Positions 1-6,731 of a stretch of DNA of 27,655 nucleotides are shown in pieces. This DNA is from Bacillota bacterium (GTDB taxonomy: Bacteria > Bacillota > Clostridia > Lachnospirales > Lachnospiraceae), in the NCBI GenBank assembly GCA_023420935.1, contig JAEZUR010000025.1, positions 1 through 27,655 on the forward strand, given 5' to 3'. The notes under the pieces were generated by a model. That model was not told the origin of the DNA and did not search any database. It saw only the letters and a program-made list of their open reading frames with translations. Position 1 is the first letter of the stretch, and the number at the start of each line of letters is the position of its first letter. Position numbers and translations under genes: made by a program.

Positions 1-20
1 ACAATAAAGAGGCTTTTTTC
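1..20 (+). terminator. Possible 3' half of a terminator cut by the window edge
   Basis: A GAGGC segment (9–13) is followed at once by a six-T run (14–19). This looks like the descending arm and U-tract of an intrinsic terminator for a plus-strand gene outside the window. The ascending arm would lie before base 1, so this cannot be confirmed. Confidence 0.25.
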
Positions 21-22
21 GC

Positions 23-114
23 ATGCCCCAAAATAGTTATTTAGGTGCCTAACATAAAAAAGGCGCTGAAGTCAGTAATGGGGCGGGTTCCAAAGGAACC
101 TCACCCCAACTATT
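23..114. ncRNA. Compact nested inverted-repeat element, unknown class
   Basis: About 90 bases carry several complementary segments. GGTTCC (86–91) and GGAACC (95–100) form a tight hairpin over an AAA loop. GGGG (80–83) can pair with CCCC (104–107), extending that stem. The same TGGGGC (79–84) can alternatively pair with GCCCCA (25–30). AATAGTT (near 32–38) complements AACTATT (108–114). TTAGG-TG-CCTAA (41–52) is another small palindrome. It is markedly more GC-rich than its surroundings and no protein is encoded. It could be a structured RNA on either strand or the terminal sequence of an IS200/IS605-type element; I do not recognise it as a known riboswitch. Confidence 0.3.
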
Positions 115-128
115 GACACAGAGCCAAT

Positions 129-172
129 AAAAAAACCACGTACTTGCAAAATAGCATAACACGTGGTTTTTT
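129..172 (-). terminator. adhE intrinsic terminator
   Basis: CCACGT (136–141) and ACGTGG (161–166) form a stem extended by A-run/T-run pairing (129–135 with 167–172), with a 19-base loop. On the minus strand the stem is followed by seven T, and it begins 31 bases after the adhE stop. The symmetric A/T tracts would allow it to act in both directions. Confidence 0.85.
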
Positions 173-203
173 AGATAATATTTTATATAATTACATTTGT
201 TTC

Positions 204-2828
204 TTATTTACCGTAGTAAAGTTTTAAATACATTGCTTTCATTTCTTCCATTAATGGATATCTTGGATTTGCTCCAGTACACTGATCATCAAATGCTTGT
301 TCTACCATAGCGTCAAGATTGTCTAAGAAGTACTTTTCATCAATACCGTATTCTGCAATTGTTTTCTTAATACCGATTTTTGCTTTTAATTCATCAATTG
401 CTTTTAATAGATTATCAAATTTTTCTTGATCATTCTTACCTTGCATTCCAAGGAAGTTTGCAATTTCTACATAACGCTCAAGAGCATGTGGATATTGATA
501 CTGTGAAAATGTTCCCATCTTTGTTGGTACAGCTACTGCATTGAATTTCATAACTTCATTAATTAATAATGCGTTTGCTACACCATGTGGTAAGTGATGG
601 AATGCTCCTAATTTATGAGCCATTGAGTGGCATAGTCCTAAGAAGGAGTTAGCAAATGCCATACCAGCCATTGTAGATGCATCTGCCATTTTTTCTCTTG
701 CTTCAACATCAGTTGAACCAAATTCGTAAGCTCTTGGCAAGAAAGCGAAGATATTCTTCATTGCTTTTAATGCAAGACCATCTGTGTAATCAGTAGCTAG
801 GATAGATGCATATGCTTCTAACGCATGTGTAAGAGCATCAATACCGGATGCTGAAGTTAATCCTTTTGGCTGATCCATCATCATGTCTGCATCAACAATT
901 GCCATATTTGGAAGTAATTCGTAATCTGCTAATGGGTATTTATGTCCTGTTTTCTCATCTGTAATAACTGCAAATGGTGTTACCTCAGAACCTGTACCTG
1001 AAGATGTTGGAATTGCAATAAAGTAAGCTTTTTCACCCATTTTAGGGAATGTATAGATACGTTTTCTGATATCCATAAATCTCATTGCCATATCTAAGAA
1101 GTCTACTTCTGGATGTTCGTACATAACCCACATAATTTTAGCAGCATCCATAGCAGAACCACCACCGATTGCAATAATACAATCTGGTTCGAATGCAGCC
1201 ATAGCTTTTGCACCTGCAGTAGCGGATGCTAAGTTTGGATCTGGAGCTACTTCGAAGAATGTTGCATGTTGAACTCCCATTTCATCTAATTTATCAGTTA
1301 CACATTTTGTGTAACCATTTTTATATAAGAAAGAGTCAGTAACGATGAATACTTTTTTCTTGCCTAAAACATTCTTTACTTCGTCAAGTGCTACTGGTAA
1401 ACAACCTTTCTTAAAGTATACCTTCTCAGGTGCTCTAAACCAAAGCATATTTTCTCTCCTCTCAGCAACTGTCTTAATATTAATTAAGTGTTTTACACCA
1501 ACATTTTCAGAAACAGAGTTTCCACCCCAAGATCCGCAACCAAGTGTTAAAGATGGAGCCAATTTGAAGTTGTAAATATCTCCAATTCCACCATGAGCTG
1601 CTGGTGTATTAACTAATATTCTACAAGTTTTCATTGCTGCAGAGAATTGACTAATTTTATCTTTTCCAGTACCTACATTGATATATAACGAAGATGTATG
1701 ACCATATCCACCGTCAGCTACTAATTTTTCTGCTTTTGTTACAGCTTCATTAAAGCTCTTAGATTTGTACATAGCCAATACTGGAGATAATTTTTCATGT
1801 GCAAATTCTTCTTCAAGTTCCACTGATTCTACTTCACCAATTAAGATCTTAGTAGCTTCAGGAACATCAAAACCAGCTAATTTAGCAATTGTAACTGCTT
1901 TTTGTCCAACGATTTTTGCATTAAGAGCACCATTAATAATAATTGTTTTTCTTACTTTTTCAGTCTCTTCTTTGTTACAAATATAACATCCTCTAGCTAA
2001 GAATTCTTTCTTTGCTTCATCATATATTTTTTCATCAATAATAACAGATTGTTCAGATGCACAAATCATACCATTATCAAATGTTTTTGAGTGAATGATT
2101 GAATTAACAGCTAATCTAACATCACAAGATTCATCCATGATAACTGGTGTATTACCAGCACCAACACCAAGAGCTGGTTTACCGGAAGAGTATGCTGCTT
2201 TAACCATACCAGGACCACCTGTTGCTAAGATAATATCTGCATTTTTCATTACTTCATTTGTTAACTCAAGAGATGGTACATCAATCCATCCAATAATTCC
2301 TTCTGGTGCACCTGCAGCAACAGCAGCATCTAATACAATTTTAGCAGCTGCAATTGTACAGTTCTTAGCACGTGGATGAGGACTAATAATAATTGCGTTT
2401 CTTGTTTTTAAAGCTAATAATGTTTTGAAGATAGCTGTAGATGTTGGGTTAGTTGTTGGAATAACAGCAGCAACAACACCGATTGGCTCAGCAATTTTAG
2501 TAATACCAAATGCTTTATCTTCTTCAATAACACCACAAGTTTTTGTATCTTTATATGCATTGTAGATATACTCTGCAGCATAGTGATTCTTAATAACTTT
2601 ATCTTCAACAATACCCATTCCAGTTTCTTCAACTGCCATTTTAGCTAGAGGGATTCTCTGTTTATTTGCTGCCATAGCAGCTGCTTTAAAAATTTCATCC
2701 ACCTTTTCTTGTGAATAAGTAGCAAATTCTTCTTGTGCAGTTTTAAGTGCTAACATTTTAGCAGTTAACGCATCAACTGTATCTACAAGTCCTGTTGAAG
2801 TTACTTGTACTTGCTCTTTCTTTGCCAT
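204..2828 (-). CDS. adhE: Bifunctional acetaldehyde-CoA/alcohol dehydrogenase
   Basis: Converts acetyl-CoA to acetaldehyde and then to ethanol, oxidising two NADH: the main ethanol branch of fermentation. At 874 residues it is a full-length two-domain AdhE. The N-terminal aldehyde dehydrogenase half (about 15–440) has the catalytic Cys256 in DNGMICASEQ. The C-terminal iron-dependent alcohol dehydrogenase half (about 460–874) has the nucleotide motif GGGSAMD (555–561) and metal ligands Asp664, His668, His734 and His748, with the same spacing as E. coli AdhE D653/H657/H723/H737. These enzymes usually assemble into spirosome filaments. The ATG follows an AGGAGG box. It is monocistronic, with its own promoter, Rex operator and terminator. 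No damage is seen. Confidence 0.97.
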   Translation of the reverse strand: MAKKEQVQVTSTGLVDTVDALTAKMLALKTAQEEFATYSQEKVDEIFKAAAMAANKQRIPLAKMAVEETGMGIVEDKVIKNHYAAEYIYNAYKDTKTCGVIEEDKAFGITKIAEPIGVVAAVIPTTNPTSTAIFKTLLALKTRNAIIISPHPRAKNCTIAAAKIVLDAAVAAGAPEGIIGWIDVPSLELTNEVMKNADIILATGGPGMVKAAYSSGKPALGVGAGNTPVIMDESCDVRLAVNSIIHSKTFDNGMICASEQSVIIDEKIYDEAKKEFLARGCYICNKEETEKVRKTIIINGALNAKIVGQKAVTIAKLAGFDVPEATKILIGEVESVELEEEFAHEKLSPVLAMYKSKSFNEAVTKAEKLVADGGYGHTSSLYINVGTGKDKISQFSAAMKTCRILVNTPAAHGGIGDIYNFKLAPSLTLGCGSWGGNSVSENVGVKHLINIKTVAERRENMLWFRAPEKVYFKKGCLPVALDEVKNVLGKKKVFIVTDSFLYKNGYTKCVTDKLDEMGVQHATFFEVAPDPNLASATAGAKAMAAFEPDCIIAIGGGSAMDAAKIMWVMYEHPEVDFLDMAMRFMDIRKRIYTFPKMGEKAYFIAIPTSSGTGSEVTPFAVITDEKTGHKYPLADYELLPNMAIVDADMMMDQPKGLTSASGIDALTHALEAYASILATDYTDGLALKAMKNIFAFLPRAYEFGSTDVEAREKMADASTMAGMAFANSFLGLCHSMAHKLGAFHHLPHGVANALLINEVMKFNAVAVPTKMGTFSQYQYPHALERYVEIANFLGMQGKNDQEKFDNLLKAIDELKAKIGIKKTIAEYGIDEKYFLDNLDAMVEQAFDDQCTGANPRYPLMEEMKAMYLKLYYGK

Positions 2829-2877
2829 AGTATAATTCCTCCTATTTGTATAATAATTAAAAAGTTCGTGTAACTGA

Positions 2878-2895
2878 CTGTTAAAAAATTAACAA
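2878..2895. promoter_or_regulatory. Rex (redox-sensing repressor) operator
   Basis: TGTTAA-AAAA-TTAACA is a perfect inverted repeat with flanking bases, matching 17 of 18 positions of the clostridial Rex consensus TTGTTAANNNNTTAACAA. It lies 50 bases before the adhE start and about 30–47 bases downstream of the predicted transcription start. A bound Rex dimer would therefore block elongation or early initiation. Rex senses NADH/NAD+ and is released at high NADH, which fits control of an NADH-consuming ethanol enzyme. Confidence 0.85.
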
Positions 2896-2930
2896 AGTTT
2901 TATCTAAACATATCATTAAAACCTGTCTAT

Positions 2931-2959
2931 ATTCTATTATGGTAAATAATAATTGTCAA
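2931..2959 (-). promoter_or_regulatory. adhE promoter
   Basis: On the minus strand a perfect −35 TTGACA (2959–2954) is separated by 17 bases from a −10 TAGAAT (2936–2931). Transcription would start near 2924 and give a leader of about 96 bases that contains the Rex operator. Confidence 0.75.
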
Positions 2960-3224
2960 TGCATAGATATTACAAAATAATTGTTTAAAATACAAATATT
3001 ATAGCGATATTACTCATAACCAAAAAACCACCTTTATTATGAGCGGCTGAATATGTGTAATGGTAACAGAATTTAATTCTATTCTTTGCATTTTATAGCT
3101 ATTTGTAATAATAAATTAATACATATAATATTTCTGAAATATAATATATTATATGTAATTTAATGCGATATAATCAGACTATTTCGATTTGCAATTAGTA
3201 ACATTTAGAAAATATTAATATTGC
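2960..3224. other. AT-rich noncoding stretch upstream of the adhE promoter
   Basis: No gene is seen between the adhE promoter and the terminator of the parAB operon. It contains CTCATAA/TTATGAG (3013–3019 with 3037–3043, 17-base loop) and an AT-only inverted repeat ACATATAAT/ATTATATGT (3121–3129 with 3148–3156). Neither is recognised as a known regulatory element. Confidence 0.5.
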
Positions 3225-3266
3225 AAAAAAGGTGAGTACCCTACTTTATGGTATACTCACCTTTTT
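3225..3266 (-). terminator. Terminator of the parA–parB–DUF4446 operon
   Basis: GGTGAGTA (3231–3238) pairs with TACTCACC (3254–3261). The stem is flanked by A6 (3225–3230) and T5 (3262–3266), so on the minus strand it ends in a T-run. It lies 94 bases after the stop of the last gene and may be bidirectional. Confidence 0.85.
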
Positions 3267-3359
3267 GATCTTACATTTTAATTATCTTAATATCCCTTTT
3301 AATAAATTATTACCCTTAATTCATTTTAAACATAATCATTTTTTGGTAAATTTATAAAA

Positions 3360-3872
3360 TTATCTTGTGTAGTCATGACATTTTACTGCTTGTTTTAATG
3401 CTTCTGTCTCTTCTTCTGCAAGAACTACAAACGATTCACCTTTAATAATCTCTTTTACATAAGTATAGCAACCTTCTCTACTACTATGCATCGAATTGAT
3501 AATAAAACCATCATTTGTATCATTCAATAAAGCTAAAGCAAAACTAAGCTTTCCACCCATTTCTTTAAAGGCATCATATTTTACAATTCCTATTTTTCTA
3601 TATGTGGTAAGCAATGTTTCATCAATTTTTCCCAAGTGAGAAGTAATACCACTAATTGATTTTTTTATTTGATCAATTTCTGAAAACCGTTCTGTCACTG
3701 CACTTTCTAGATTCTCTCCTGTTGCTCCAGTCATAAAAGCTTTATATTTTTTATTTAACTTAGCCTGTTTCACCATTAATATAATAATAAAAAGAAACAA
3801 TATTATTGTTACTCCCATTGTACCTATTAATGCATATCCTACGTCAATACCCATGTTATCAAAAAAACTCAT
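3360..3872 (-). CDS. DUF4446 family membrane-anchored protein
   Basis: Function unknown. The 170-residue product has one N-terminal membrane helix (about residues 11–34, GYALIGTMGVTIILFLFIII). A predicted helical, coiled-coil-prone stretch follows, then a compact C-terminal domain containing KYDAFKEMGGKLSFALALL and SSREGCYTYVKE, both typical of DUF4446. The upstream TTG at 3890 would have the ribosome site AAGGAG inside the gene, so I place the start at ATG 3872. It is third in the operon after parB (47-base gap), an arrangement common in clostridia. That suggests, but does not show, a link to chromosome segregation or envelope processes. Confidence 0.8.
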   Translation of the reverse strand: MSFFDNMGIDVGYALIGTMGVTIILFLFIIILMVKQAKLNKKYKAFMTGATGENLESAVTERFSEIDQIKKSISGITSHLGKIDETLLTTYRKIGIVKYDAFKEMGGKLSFALALLNDTNDGFIINSMHSSREGCYTYVKEIIKGESFVVLAEEETEALKQAVKCHDYTR

Positions 3873-3919
3873 ATGTAATCTCCTTACCAAACATTTTTTT
3901 CCTTGTTAATATCTGTAAT

Positions 3920-4798
3920 TTAGTTCATGCTCATAAATAAATCCATCAAACGTTCTAATTCTTCTTCAGAATAATATTCTATCTCAATTTTACCCTTGTT
4001 ATCCGTTTTACGATTAATTGTCACTTTCGTACCAACAATTGTTTTTATCTTTTCTTCTAAATCTTTATAAATCACATCATTTTCTGGCTTAATACTTTGC
4101 TTTAGTGGTTTATTCTCAAGTATTTTTTTGACTAGCTTTTCTGTCTCTCTAACACTTAATTTTTCATCAAAAACTTTTGTTGCCATAGCATACTGTAATT
4201 CTTCATCTTCTATAGACAATAAAGCTCTTGCATGGCCACTTGTAATATTATCATCAATTAACATTTGCTGAACTTTAGCACATAATTTTAAGAGTCTCAT
4301 AGAATTGGTCACTGCAGTTCTACTTTTGGATACTCTCTCCGCAACGTCATCTTGTCTTAAACTAAACTCTGAAATTAATCTTTGATAAGCAAGTGCTTCC
4401 TCTATTGGATTTAAATCTTCCCTTTGAATATTTTCAATTAGTGCTATTTCAACAATCTCTTGCTCTGTATAATCCTTAATAATTGCAGGCACTTTCTTTA
4501 ATCCAGCTAATCTTGCTGCTCTCCATCTTCTTTCTCCAGCAATAATCTCATAGAAATTATCTTTCTTTTGAAGAACAATTGGCTGTATAATACCATACTG
4601 CTTTATAGATTCGGATAATTCATGTAATGCATCCTCATCAAAATTCTTTCTCGGCTGGAGTTTATTTGGTTCTATTTCATTTATACCAATTAATGTTTCA
4701 CGTGAAACATTGTCTTGATCTGGATTATTTTTTTTACTTTCAACTTTTTCAGGAATCATTGAGTCTAACCCTTTTCCTAAACCTCTTTTTGCTACCAT
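3920..4798 (-). CDS. parB: ParB/Spo0J chromosome-partitioning protein
   Basis: A CTP-dependent DNA clamp that loads at parS, spreads, and recruits ParA and SMC condensin to organise and segregate origins. The 292-residue product has the N-terminal basic ParA-stimulating peptide (KRGLGKGLDSMIP, residues 4–16). It also has the ParB/Srx nucleotide-binding domain with GERRWRAARLAGL, a central helix-turn-helix (LRQDDVAERVSKSRTAV) and a C-terminal dimerisation domain. Its ATG overlaps the end of parA by seven bases and uses a GGAAGGG ribosome site inside parA, so the two are translationally coupled. Residues 30–35 (NVSRET) are encoded by a perfect parS site. Confidence 0.95.
   Translation of the reverse strand: MVAKRGLGKGLDSMIPEKVESKKNNPDQDNVSRETLIGINEIEPNKLQPRKNFDEDALHELSESIKQYGIIQPIVLQKKDNFYEIIAGERRWRAARLAGLKKVPAIIKDYTEQEIVEIALIENIQREDLNPIEEALAYQRLISEFSLRQDDVAERVSKSRTAVTNSMRLLKLCAKVQQMLIDDNITSGHARALLSIEDEELQYAMATKVFDEKLSVRETEKLVKKILENKPLKQSIKPENDVIYKDLEEKIKTIVGTKVTINRKTDNKGKIEIEYYSEEELERLMDLFMSMN
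4694..4709. promoter_or_regulatory. parS site 1, inside parB
   Basis: A perfect 16-bp match to the consensus TGTTTCACGTGAAACA, located within parB codons 30–35 and encoding part of NVSRET. A parS inside the parB/spo0J reading frame is a known feature of Firmicutes. Confidence 0.95.
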
Positions 4799-5568
4799 TT
4801 CCCTTCCTCACCTCTTTCAATTACTTCTTCAGCCAGTTCTCTATACCCTTCTGCTCCTGCAGACTTAGGATCATAAAAATTAATAGGTATTCCGTGGCTT
4901 GGTGCTTCAGCTAAACGGACATTTCTGGGAATAATCGCTTTGTAAATATTCTGTTTTAAATTTTCTTTAACATTTTCAACAACTTGCAAAGAAAGATTAG
5001 TCCTAGCATCATACATTGTAAATACTACTCCTTCAATTTCTAAATCAGGATTTAGTCTCTGTTTTACTAAATTAATCGTATGTATTAACTGTGTAAGTCC
5101 TTCTAAAGCATAATACTCACATTGAATTGGAACTAAGACCGTGTTAGCTGTAGTCATAGCATTAACCGTTAAAGTATTTAATGAAGGTGGACAATCAATG
5201 ATAATAAAATCATAATTGTCTTTGATTTCATCAATATACTTTTTTAATATATACTCTTTATCAGCTACTCCTATTAACTCAATCTCTGCCCCTGCCAAAT
5301 TTACATTAGACGGTAATATTGATAGATTTTCAAACACATCTTTAATCATGCAGTCTTCGACAGTACATTCTCCAATAATTAATTCATAGATAGTATTTTC
5401 TAGATCATTTTTATTGATACCTAAACCACTAGAGGTATTCCCTTGAGGGTCTATATCAATTGTTAAAACTCGTTTACCTTTTTCAGCAAGACAAGCAGAA
5501 AGATTGATTGCAGTTGTTGTTTTACCAACTCCACCCTTCTGATTAGCTACTGCTATAATACGGCTCAT
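4792..5568 (-). CDS. parA: ParA/Soj partitioning ATPase
   Basis: A Walker-type ATPase that binds nucleoid DNA as a dimer and, with ParB, drives origin segregation. In B. subtilis, Soj also regulates DnaA. It has the deviant Walker A box KGGVGKTT (residues 11–18 counted from the chosen start) and DFIIIDCPPSL as the Walker B region. Length 258 is typical. The in-frame ATG at 5580 lacks a ribosome site, while GAGGA precedes the ATG at 5568, so the latter is chosen. It is the first gene of parA–parB–DUF4446. A parS and a hairpin lie just upstream. Confidence 0.95.
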   Translation of the reverse strand: MSRIIAVANQKGGVGKTTTAINLSACLAEKGKRVLTIDIDPQGNTSSGLGINKNDLENTIYELIIGECTVEDCMIKDVFENLSILPSNVNLAGAEIELIGVADKEYILKKYIDEIKDNYDFIIIDCPPSLNTLTVNAMTTANTVLVPIQCEYYALEGLTQLIHTINLVKQRLNPDLEIEGVVFTMYDARTNLSLQVVENVKENLKQNIYKAIIPRNVRLAEAPSHGIPINFYDPKSAGAEGYRELAEEVIERGEEGKW

Positions 5569-5666
5569 ATAATTCCTCATTTCATTTTCATTTATTAAGA
5601 AATATCTTTTACATTATAACATTATTCGATTTTTATATCTACCATTATAATATAATTTTCAAGAAA

Positions 5667-5682
5667 TGTTTCACGTGAAACA
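5667..5682. promoter_or_regulatory. parS site 2, upstream of parA
   Basis: A perfect 16-bp TGTTTCACGTGAAACA about 100 bases before the parA start. ParB binding here could nucleate spreading and also influence parAB transcription. It is separated by two bases from the hairpin that starts at 5685. Confidence 0.95.
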
Positions 5683-5684
5683 TT

Positions 5685-5730
5685 ATAACAACATTATTCT
5701 ATATAAAATAATGTTGTTATATGTTTTTTT
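5685..5730 (+). terminator. Orphan plus-strand terminator-like hairpin next to parS 2
   Basis: A perfect 14-bp stem (5685–5698 with 5707–5720, loop of 8) is followed on the plus strand by ATG and seven T (5724–5730). It has the form of a plus-strand intrinsic terminator, but no plus-strand gene lies upstream; parA is read the other way. It may end an antisense RNA across parA/parS or act as a structure in the parA leader. Confidence 0.6.
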
Positions 5731-5996
5731 AATTAATTTTATTAGTGTATAATCGATTTTGATTATAATATTTTTAATTATTATTAATTCGATAGTTAAT
5801 GACTTACATATTAAAAACTAATAACTTGTATTGGTTTGATAGTGAATTACAATAAGAAATCACTACTGTCGTTTAGAGTAAAAATAAAACAATAATACTA
5901 AGGTTAATATGTAAATAAGAAACTTTCATATTATGATGTTTTGTTGACTTATAATTAAAATCGCTATACTGCTTAAGTCATTCCTATTAATATTAT
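5731..5996. other. AT-rich noncoding gap between parA and degU
   Basis: No coding sequence is seen. With its flanks, the parA–degU gap is about 500 bases and contains two of the three parS sites. A poor promoter-like pair TTGACT (5944–5949) and TATACT (5965–5970), 15 bases apart, points toward the parS palindrome. The spacing is suboptimal, so I do not call it a promoter. Confidence 0.5.
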
Positions 5997-6040
5997 AAGA
6001 GTAGAGGAGATGTTTCACGTGAAACATCTCCTCTACTCTT
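5997..6040. repeat. 44-bp perfect palindrome centred on parS 3
   Basis: Bases 5997–6018 are the exact reverse complement of 6019–6040. The central 16 bp (6011–6026) are a perfect parS, and the outer 14 bp on each side add AAGAGTAGAGGAGA and its complement. It starts 26 bases after the degU stop, where a terminator is expected, and would form a 20–22-bp RNA hairpin. The following minus-strand sequence is only modestly T-rich, so termination strength is uncertain. Confidence 0.9.
6011..6026. promoter_or_regulatory. parS site 3, in the degU 3' palindrome
   Basis: A perfect 16-bp parS consensus and the third site within 1.34 kb. It lies about 10.6 kb from the start of the upstream DnaA-box cluster, as expected for origin-proximal ParB loading sites. 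Confidence 0.95.
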
Positions 6041-6066
6041 AATTCGATATATTACTTTTTAATCTA

Positions 6067-6711
6067 TTATAATTCTACAAAATTATTTTTAATGGCATAA
6101 ACAGCAGCTTGCGTTCGATCAGAAACACCTATTTTCTTGAAGATACTAGACACATGATTTTTTACAGTCTTTTCACTAATAGATAGTTTATAAGCAATTT
6201 CTTTATTGTACAGTCCTTCTGCAAGTAAAATTAAAACTTGAAACTCTCTCTTTGTTAAAAGTTCATCTGTCAACTTTGGATGTTGTTCACTTAAATATTT
6301 TTCTTTTAAATATGGTGCAATGGAAGGTTGAATAAACGTATTACCATTATAAACTTCATATATGGCTGCCTTCAATACGGAAGAATCAGAATCCTTTAAT
6401 ACATAGCCGTTGACACCAATGTCAACTGCACGAAATAGATATTCCACTTCATTATGGATTGTTAATATTAATACCTTAGTATGATTGTTATCAGTTTTTA
6501 ATTGTTCAAGAACTTGTAGCCCATTCATATTTGGCATATTAATATCAAGTAAAACAACTTCTGGATGTAATTTGTCAATCAAATCAATACATTCAATTCC
6601 ATCTTTCGCTTCACCAATTACCTTAATATCTCCCTCTAATTCAAGTAACTGTTTAATCCCCTCACGTACCATTAAATGGTCGTCTGCAATAATTATTTTA
6701 ATTGGCGGCAT
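6067..6711 (-). CDS. NarL/FixJ-type response regulator, DegU-like
   Basis: The DNA-binding output of the two-component pair with the upstream kinase. The 214-residue product has an N-terminal receiver domain (about 4–120) with the acidic pair Asp10/Asp11, phospho-acceptor Asp56 (VVLLDINMP) and a conserved Lys in GYVLKDSDS. A C-terminal LuxR-type helix-turn-helix (about 148–212, LTKREFQVLILLAEG and ISEKTVKNHVSSIFKKIGV) follows. The ATG follows GGAGGAG and begins 20 bases after the kinase gene ends. Similarity in layout to B. subtilis DegSU is clear, but the regulon cannot be read here. Confidence 0.92.
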   Translation of the reverse strand: MPPIKIIIADDHLMVREGIKQLLELEGDIKVIGEAKDGIECIDLIDKLHPEVVLLDINMPNMNGLQVLEQLKTDNNHTKVLILTIHNEVEYLFRAVDIGVNGYVLKDSDSSVLKAAIYEVYNGNTFIQPSIAPYLKEKYLSEQHPKLTDELLTKREFQVLILLAEGLYNKEIAYKLSISEKTVKNHVSSIFKKIGVSDRTQAAVYAIKNNFVEL

Positions 6712-6731
6712 CCTTGCTCCTCCTTCATTTG

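Noticed and set aside
2095..2379. Plus-strand open frame opposite adhE
   Set aside because: It is a by-product of codon bias on the opposite strand of adhE, with no ribosome site or family resemblance.
3121..3156. AT-only inverted repeat as a terminator or operator
   Set aside because: Composition is entirely A/T around it, so such repeats are expected by chance, and no T-tail or known motif is present.
3872..3890. TTG at 3890 as the start of the DUF4446 gene
   Set aside because: The ribosome site AAGGAG would be inside the gene; the ATG at 3872 has it at proper spacing.
4627..4914. Plus-strand open frame of 95 codons across the parB/parA junction
   Set aside because: It lies antisense to two well-supported genes, lacks a ribosome site and has no recognisable domain; its FHVK stretch is just the parS palindrome read in another frame.
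5944..5970. Plus-strand promoter that would make a small RNA ending at the parS palindrome
   Set aside because: TTGACT and TATACT are only 15 bases apart, and no conserved RNA structure other than the palindrome is visible.
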